The position numbers and the translations under genes are program-made. This document shows, piece after piece, positions 59,221-64,000 of a DNA stretch of 64,000 nt. This DNA is from Hydractinia symbiolongicarpus. Lineage: Eukaryota; Cnidaria; Hydrozoa; Anthoathecata; Hydractiniidae. The stretch covers positions 9,176,001 through 9,240,000 of the forward strand of contig NC_079879.1 of NCBI RefSeq assembly GCF_029227915.1, given 5' to 3'. The notes under the pieces are model-generated. The model did no database searches. It saw nothing but the letters and a program-made list of their open reading frames with translations, and was not told the origin of the DNA. How positions within the stretch are numbered: the stretch's first letter is position 1; each line of letters opens with the position of its first letter.

Positions 59221-60426
59221 TACTTTTTCTTACGTATAACTATTTTATTTTCATCTTTAACGACTTGCTGAGATCAGTTGAATGGTACTTCAACTCTTCA
59301 ATCGATTTCAACAAATTAACTTTTAGCAAGTGAATAATTTTCATCATATTTTACATATATCTTTGTGGTTTAGCGTCCTGCTGTCTACTACCCCAATTTA
59401 CTTAGCTACATGTGCCTACTTATGTCTATTTTATTCAATTTATTTAAGCTACAATTTAATTGGCGAACTTATGCACTTTTGTCTTCTACTTTTTCCACGT
59501 TCCAATTTTCTTTTGTCTCCCTGTTTTCAGCCTTTTCTCAGCGTTCTGTTCCAATTACCATGTGTCTTGACTTATCTTAAGTGTAGGATTTTATAGTATT
59601 TTATTAATTGTATTATATGTATAAATTTATCATAACTTATTTGTAAGTAACTTTTAACCTTTTCTCTTTTCTTTTTTTTTATGGAGAAGAACCATTTGTA
59701 AATAATGGAACCAAATACATGATGATAGATATTAAAAATTTTATTTTGTTATGAAAATATTGTTAAGTCTGGTGTAGACTTCAAGCCAAATCATTACATT
59801 CCCCTTTTTCCAGGCTGCAACTTTCTTAACTGAAAGTTGCATTTTCCTATTTCAGCATGCAAAAAGCAGTAAAAAGCTTCTTAATTCTTCTTTTAAAGTT
59901 CAAACGAAACTTGAGTTTAGGCCTATGAATAAACAAATACATGGGTTGAGGTGTGTTTGTATCATATCACATGTGTGTATATTTCATCTTCATTATCCTG
60001 ATCTTTCCATATTCTTATTGTTTTTGTTATTATTGTGTTTTATTTTGCTGTCCATGGCTGGTGTGATCATTTGATTCACCTAGTCATGCTGATGAAGCCT
60101 GATATTGGCAGAAACAGCAAGAGTTTATAAGTAATGAAATATATTCACAATTGTCTCACTTTATTGTAGTTAATCCCTGTTAATTTTAGTGGCCTTATCT
60201 ATCTAAAATAAGACGTGTAAGACGGAGATTTGATTCTTATAAAAGATGTTCCTAGGAGAATTTGTTATAGCTTAGCGTTTCTTTTGGTCAATTTTATTAA
60301 TAACTAGATAAATCGGAAGACCATTTTCGGCGATTTTTGTACCCGCAAAGCTTAAAATTTAGCCCCAGCTGCTAAATTCAAGACTTAGTCTTGACTAAGT
60401 CTAGAAAAAGTCTGGATCCGCCCCTG
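59221..60426. other. Right part of the composite insertion, non-coding
   Basis: Contains a 9-bp stem-loop (GCAACTTTC, 6-nt loop, GAAAGTTGC) at about 59817-59840. No gene recognised. Confidence 0.5.
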
Positions 60427-60670
60427 CACTCCGCTGCAATGCGTTGATTACGAAATGTATTTCGTTATGTTTGAAGACGATATACACCATAATTCGGTGT
60501 TATCAGTAAAACAAGCAAAATTGAAGCATCAGGAGCTGTTCATCCAAGCAAACGGAGACAGTTTAGTCGATACAGAAGTACATGTTAACTTTCCTATCAT
60601 TCCTGCGAACGGAGACAAATTAATCGATACTGAAATACATGTTCACTTTCCAATCACTGATTCTGGTAAT

Positions 60671-60736
60671 GCCGTGACCAGGATTCGAACCTGGGTTATT
60701 GCAGCCACAACGCAATGTACTAACCACGATCCCGGT
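60671..60736 (-). pseudogene. tRNA-His-like copy 19, D arm shortened
   Basis: T arm intact; 5-base D-arm deletion as in copy 14; acceptor damaged. Confidence 0.8.
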
Positions 60737-60960
60737 TAATGTGAGATTGTTAACAATATATGTATTGTTCAAAACACTCTGCTGCAATGTGTTGATTGAA
60801 ACGGATATTTCGTTATGTTTAAAGTCGATACACAACATAGTTCGGTGTTATAAAGAAAATAAACAAAATGAGTGCATCAGGAACTGTTTACACTAGCAAC
60901 GGAGACAATTTAATCGATACAGAAATACATGTTCACTTTCCTATCACAGAGTCTTGTAAT

Positions 60961-61031
60961 GCCGTGACCAGGACTCGAATCTGGGTTACTGGAGCCACAA
61001 CGCAATGTACTAACCACTATACGATCACGGC
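60961..61031 (-). pseudogene. tRNA-His-like copy 20
   Basis: Acceptor stem intact; T arm and anticodon stem changed (CTGGAGCC, plus strand). Confidence 0.8.
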
Positions 61032-61256
61032 TAATGTGAGATTGTTAACTATATGTGTCTTGTTTAAAACACTGTGCTACAATGCGTTGATTAAGAAATG
61101 TATTACGTTATGTTTGAAGTCGATACACAACATAATTCAGTGTAATAGAAAAAACAAGCAAAATTAAAGCATCAGGAGCTGTTCATCCAAGCGAACGGGG
61201 TCAATTTAATCGATACAGAAATATATGTTCACTTTCCTATTACTGATTGTTGTAAT

Positions 61257-61327
61257 GCCGTGGCCAGGATTCGAACCTGGGTTATGGCGGCCACAACGCA
61301 ATGTACTAACCACTATACGATCACGGC
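61257..61327 (-). tRNA. tRNA-His(GTG)-like copy 21, near-intact
   Basis: T and D arms intact with GTG anticodon; one acceptor mismatch (GCCGTGG, plus strand) and one anticodon-stem mismatch. Confidence 0.55.
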
Positions 61328-61545
61328 TTATGTGAGATTGACTATACATGCCTTGTTCAAAACACTCTGCTGCAAGGCGATGATTAAGAAGTATATTACG
61401 TTATGTTTGAAGCTGATACACAACATAATTTGGTGATATAAAGAAAATAACAAAATGAATTCATAGGACTGTTTTCTCTAGCAAACGGAGATATTTTAAT
61501 CGATACAGAAGTACACGATAACTTCCTATCACAGATTCTACTAAT

Positions 61546-61616
61546 GAAATGACCAGGATTCGAACCTGGGTTAATGCGGCCACAACGCAATGTGCTAACC
61601 ACTATACGATCACGGC
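61546..61616 (-). pseudogene. tRNA-His-like copy 22, GAAATGA acceptor variant
   Basis: Acceptor 3' side reads GAAATGA instead of GCCGTGA on the plus strand; T arm intact. Confidence 0.8.
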
Positions 61617-61835
61617 CTATGTGAGATTGACTATACATGCCTTGTTGCAAACACTCTGCTGCAAGGCGATGATTAAGAAGTATATTACGTTATGTTTGAA
61701 GCTGATACACAACATAATTTGGTGATATAAAGAAAAAAACAAAATGAATGCATAGGACTGTTTTCTCTATCGAACGAAGTCAATTTAATCGATACAGAAA
61801 TATATGTTCACTTTCCTATCACTGATTCTTGTAAT

Positions 61836-61906
61836 GCCGTGACCAGGATTCGAACCTGGGTTATTGCGGCCACAACGCATTGTACTAACCACTATACGAT
61901 CACGGC
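61836..61906 (-). tRNA. tRNA-His(GTG)-like copy 23, near-intact
   Basis: Acceptor, T and D arms match the consensus; one anticodon-stem mismatch (CGCATTG for CGCAATG, plus strand). Confidence 0.6.
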
Positions 61907-62126
61907 TGATATAAGATTGTTAACCATATATGTCTTGTTCAAAACACTCTGCTGCAATGCGATGATTAGAAGTATATTTCGTTATGTTTGATGTCGATAC
62001 ACAACATAATTCGGTTAATTAAAAAAAACAACAAAATGAATGCATAGGACTGTTTTCTCTATCGAACGAAGTCAATTTAATCGATACAGAAGTATACGTT
62101 AACTTCCTATCACAGATTCTTCCAAT

Positions 62127-62197
62127 GAAATGACCAGGATTCGAACCTGGGTTATTGCGGCCACAACGCAATGTACTAACCACTATACGATCACGGT
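62127..62197 (-). pseudogene. tRNA-His-like copy 24, GAAATGA acceptor variant
   Basis: Anticodon and T arms intact; the acceptor stem cannot pair (GAAATGA, and final T instead of C). Confidence 0.8.
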
Positions 62198-62421
62198 GAT
62201 GTGAGATTGTTATCTGTATATGTCTTGTTCAAAGCACTGAGCTGCAATGCGTTGATTAAGAAATGTATTACGTTATGTTTGAAGTCGATACACAACATAA
62301 TTCGGTGTAATAGAGAAAACAAGCAAAATTAAAGCATCAGGAGCTGTTCATCCAAGCGAACGGGGTCAATTTATTCGATACAGAAATATATGTTCACTTT
62401 CCTAACACTGATTCTTGTAAT

Positions 62422-62492
62422 GCCGTGACCAGGATTCGAACCTGGGTTATTGCGGCCACAACGCAATGTACTAACCACTATGCGATCACGGC
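62422..62492 (-). tRNA. tRNA-His(GTG)-like copy 25, near-intact
   Basis: Differs from the consensus only in the D stem (TATGCG for TATACG, plus strand). Perfect acceptor, anticodon and T stems. Confidence 0.65.
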
Positions 62493-62711
62493 TTTTGTGA
62501 GATTGACTATACATGCCTTGTTCAAAACACTCTGCTGCAAGGCGATGATTAAGAAGTATATTACGTTATGTTTGAAGCCGATACACAACATAATTCGGTG
62601 ATATAAAGAAAATAACAAAATGAATTCATTGGACTGTTTTCTATAGCGAACGGAGATATTTTAATCGATACAGAAATATATGTTCACTTTCCTATCACTG
62701 ATTCTTGTAAT

Positions 62712-62782
62712 GCCGTGACCAGGATTCGAAGCTGGGTTATTGCGGCCACAACGCAATGTACTAACCACTATATGATCACGGC
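62712..62782 (-). tRNA. tRNA-His(GTG)-like copy 26, near-intact
   Basis: One T-stem change (GAAGCTGG for GAACCTGG, plus strand) and one A-box-side change (TATATGATC). Confidence 0.55.
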
Positions 62783-63002
62783 TGATATAAGATTGTTAAC
62801 CATATATGTCTTGTTCAAAACACTCTGCTGCAATGCGATGATTAGAAGTATATTTCGTTATGTGTGAAGTCGATACACAACATAATTCGGTTATTTAAAA
62901 AAAACAACAAAATGAATGCATAGGACTGTTTTCTCTATCGAACGAAGTCAATTTAATCGATACAGAAGTATACGTTAACTTCCTATCACAGATTCTTCCA
63001 AT

Positions 63003-63073
63003 GAAATGACCAGGATTCGAACCTGGGTTATTGCGGCCACAACGCAATGTACTAACCACTATACGATCACGGT
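63003..63073 (-). pseudogene. tRNA-His-like copy 27, GAAATGA acceptor variant
   Basis: Same as copy 24, 876 bp later; part of the higher-order repeat. Confidence 0.8.
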
Positions 63074-63297
63074 GATGTGAGATTGTTATCTGTATATGTC
63101 TTGTTCAAAGCACTGAGCTGCAATGCGTTGATTAAGAAATGTATTACGTTATGTTTGAAGTCGATACACAACATAATTCGGTGTAATAGAGAAAACAAGC
63201 AAAATTAAAGCATCAGGAGCTGTTCATCCAAGCGAACGCGGTCAATTTAATCGATACAGAAATATATGTTCACTTTTCTAACACTGATTCTTGTAAT

Positions 63298-63368
63298 GCC
63301 GTGACCAGGATTCGAAACTGGGTTATTGCGGCCACAACGCAATGTACTAACCACTATACGATCACGGC
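63298..63368 (-). tRNA. tRNA-His(GTG)-like copy 28, near-intact
   Basis: One T-stem mismatch (GAAACTGG, plus strand); other stems intact. Confidence 0.55.
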
Positions 63369-63587
63369 TTTTGTGAGTTTGACTATACATGCCTTGTTCA
63401 AAACACTCTGCTGCAAGGCGATGATTAAGAAGTATATTACGTTATGTTTGAAGCCGATACACAACATAATTCGGTGATATAAAGAAAATAACAAAATGAA
63501 TTCATAGGACTGTTTTCTATAGCGAACGGAGATATTTTAATCGATACAGAAATATATGTTCACTTTCCAATCACTGATTCTTGTAAT

Positions 63588-63658
63588 GCCGTGACCAGGA
63601 TTCGAACCTGGGTTATTGCGGCCACAACGCAATGTACTAACCACTATACGATCACGGT
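63588..63658 (-). tRNA. tRNA-His(GTG)-like copy 29, near-intact
   Basis: All arms match except the first base pair of the acceptor stem (ends CACGGT on the plus strand). Confidence 0.6.
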
Positions 63659-63882
63659 GATGTGAGATTGTTTTCTGGATATGTCTTGTTCAAAGCACTG
63701 AGCTGCAATGCGTTGATTAAGAAATGTATTACGTTATGTTTGAAGTCGATACACAACATAATTCGGTGTAATAGAGAAAACAAGCAAAATTAAAGCATCA
63801 GGAGCTGCTCATCAAAGCGAACGGCGTCAATTTAATCGATACAGAAATACATGTTCACTTTCCTATCACTGATTCTTGTAAT

Positions 63883-63953
63883 GCCGTGACCAGGATTCGA
63901 ACCTGGGTTATTGCTGCCACAACGCAATGTACTAACCACTATACGATCACGGC
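63883..63953 (-). tRNA. tRNA-His(GTG)-like copy 30, near-intact
   Basis: One mismatch at the loop-closing pair of the anticodon stem (TTGCTGCCAC, plus strand); otherwise consensus. Confidence 0.6.
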
Positions 63954-64000
63954 TGATATAAGATTGTTAACCATATCTGTCTTGTTCAAAACACTCTGCT

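Larger units (their letters stand above)
56693..60426. mobile_element. 3.7-kb TIR-flanked composite insertion splitting the tRNA array
   Basis: Left end CAGGTGCGGATCCAG and right end (reverse complement) CAGGGGCGGATCCAG form a 15-bp inverted repeat with one mismatch. The array sequence CACTC is present on both sides (56688-56692 and 60427-60431), a candidate target duplication, and array sequence resumes with CGCTGCAATGCGTTG. CAGGGGCGGATC-type ends are frequent in hAT-like elements, whose 8-bp duplication is not seen here, so superfamily is open. No transposase found; inside are a LINE RT fragment and a nested MITE. Confidence 0.8.
62040..63790. repeat. Higher-order repeat: two three-unit blocks of about 876 bp
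   Basis: 62040-62915 and 62916-63790 correspond unit by unit: the GAAATGA variants at 62127 and 63003, then the CGGCTTTTGTGAG variants at 62422 and 63298. The stretch from TGCATAGGACTG through TTCCAATGAAATGACC is identical in both. The third units differ in their tRNA 5' flank. Confidence 0.85.
51480..64000 (-). repeat. Tandem array of a 290-297 bp unit carrying tRNA-His(GTG)-like sequences; extends beyond the window
   Basis: About 30 units in direct orientation, tRNA-like part on the minus strand. Each unit (plus strand) has TGCATCAGGAACTGTTTACC, GAACGGAGACAATTTAATCG, CATGTTCACTTTCCTATCAC, the 71-nt tRNA complement, GAGATTGTTAACTATATATG, TGCAATGCGTTGTTTAAGAA, and CGATACACAACATAATTCGG. The consensus tRNA has a 7-bp acceptor stem, a GTG anticodon in TTGTGGC, and A and B boxes. 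Left-hand units are most decayed; right-hand ones are most alike. The array is interrupted by a 3.7-kb insertion at 56693-60426. Confidence 0.95.

Noticed and set aside
51480-64000. CRISPR-like array
   Set aside because: The period is about 290 bp, repeats span the whole unit rather than alternating with spacers, and the genome is eukaryotic.

Overview
The window is animal nuclear DNA: AT-rich, with exon-intron genes, GT-AG introns, LINE, SINE, DNA-transposon and Polinton relics, and long microsatellites. The mix (Polinton coiled-coil/hydrophobic protein, ISL2EU transposon, RTE-like LINE) looks most like a cnidarian, possibly a medusozoan. That placement is inference; no marker fixes the species.

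Three host genes are supported, all on the minus strand. (1) A TBC1D24-like gene runs from 16419 down to 6686. I rebuilt it from splice sites as 11 exons with consistent phases, 732 codons plus stop, including an optional 18-nt microexon. Its third or fourth intron (exon 3 to exon 4) carries a decayed ISL2EU transposon (THAP/DDE transposase plus SWIM/YqaJ nuclease). (2) A single-exon MYND zinc-finger protein lies at 24353-22392. (3) COQ3, the ubiquinone O-methyltransferase, lies at about 42175-38001 in four visible exons; its last intron holds three tandem copies of a dispersed repeat. A CBM21 (PPP1R3-type) relic with an in-frame stop is at 34445-34098.

Layout: 0-0.5 kb Copia RNase H fragment; 1.6-2.9 kb TIR element; 6.7-16.4 kb TBC1D24-like gene; 16.4-22.3 kb gene-poor; 22.4-24.4 kb MYND gene; 26.0-27.3 kb LINE fragment and tRNA-derived SINE; 28.2-33.1 kb broken Polinton/Maverick (coiled-coil protein, packaging ATPase, integrase, protein-primed DNA polymerase); 33.1-33.75 kb small tRNA-His repeat cluster; 34.1 kb CBM21 relic; 38.0-42.2 kb COQ3; 42.8-46.3 kb minisatellite, orphan exons and a CTTT microsatellite; 46.7-50.5 kb second Polinton-like relic (adenain-like protease, basic/hydrophobic core-like protein, small ORFs); 51.5-64.0 kb a large tandem array.

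The most striking structure is this array: about 30 copies of a 290-297 bp unit, each with a tRNA-His(GTG)-like gene on the minus strand, continuing past the window end. It is split by a 3.7-kb TIR-flanked composite insertion (56693-60426) and shows a three-unit higher-order repeat at its right end. The same unit occurs in the opposite orientation at 33.1-33.75 kb. Both clusters lie just right of a Polinton relic. Almost every copy has at least one stem-breaking change, so this looks more like a tRNA-derived satellite than a working gene cluster, though a few copies are near-intact.
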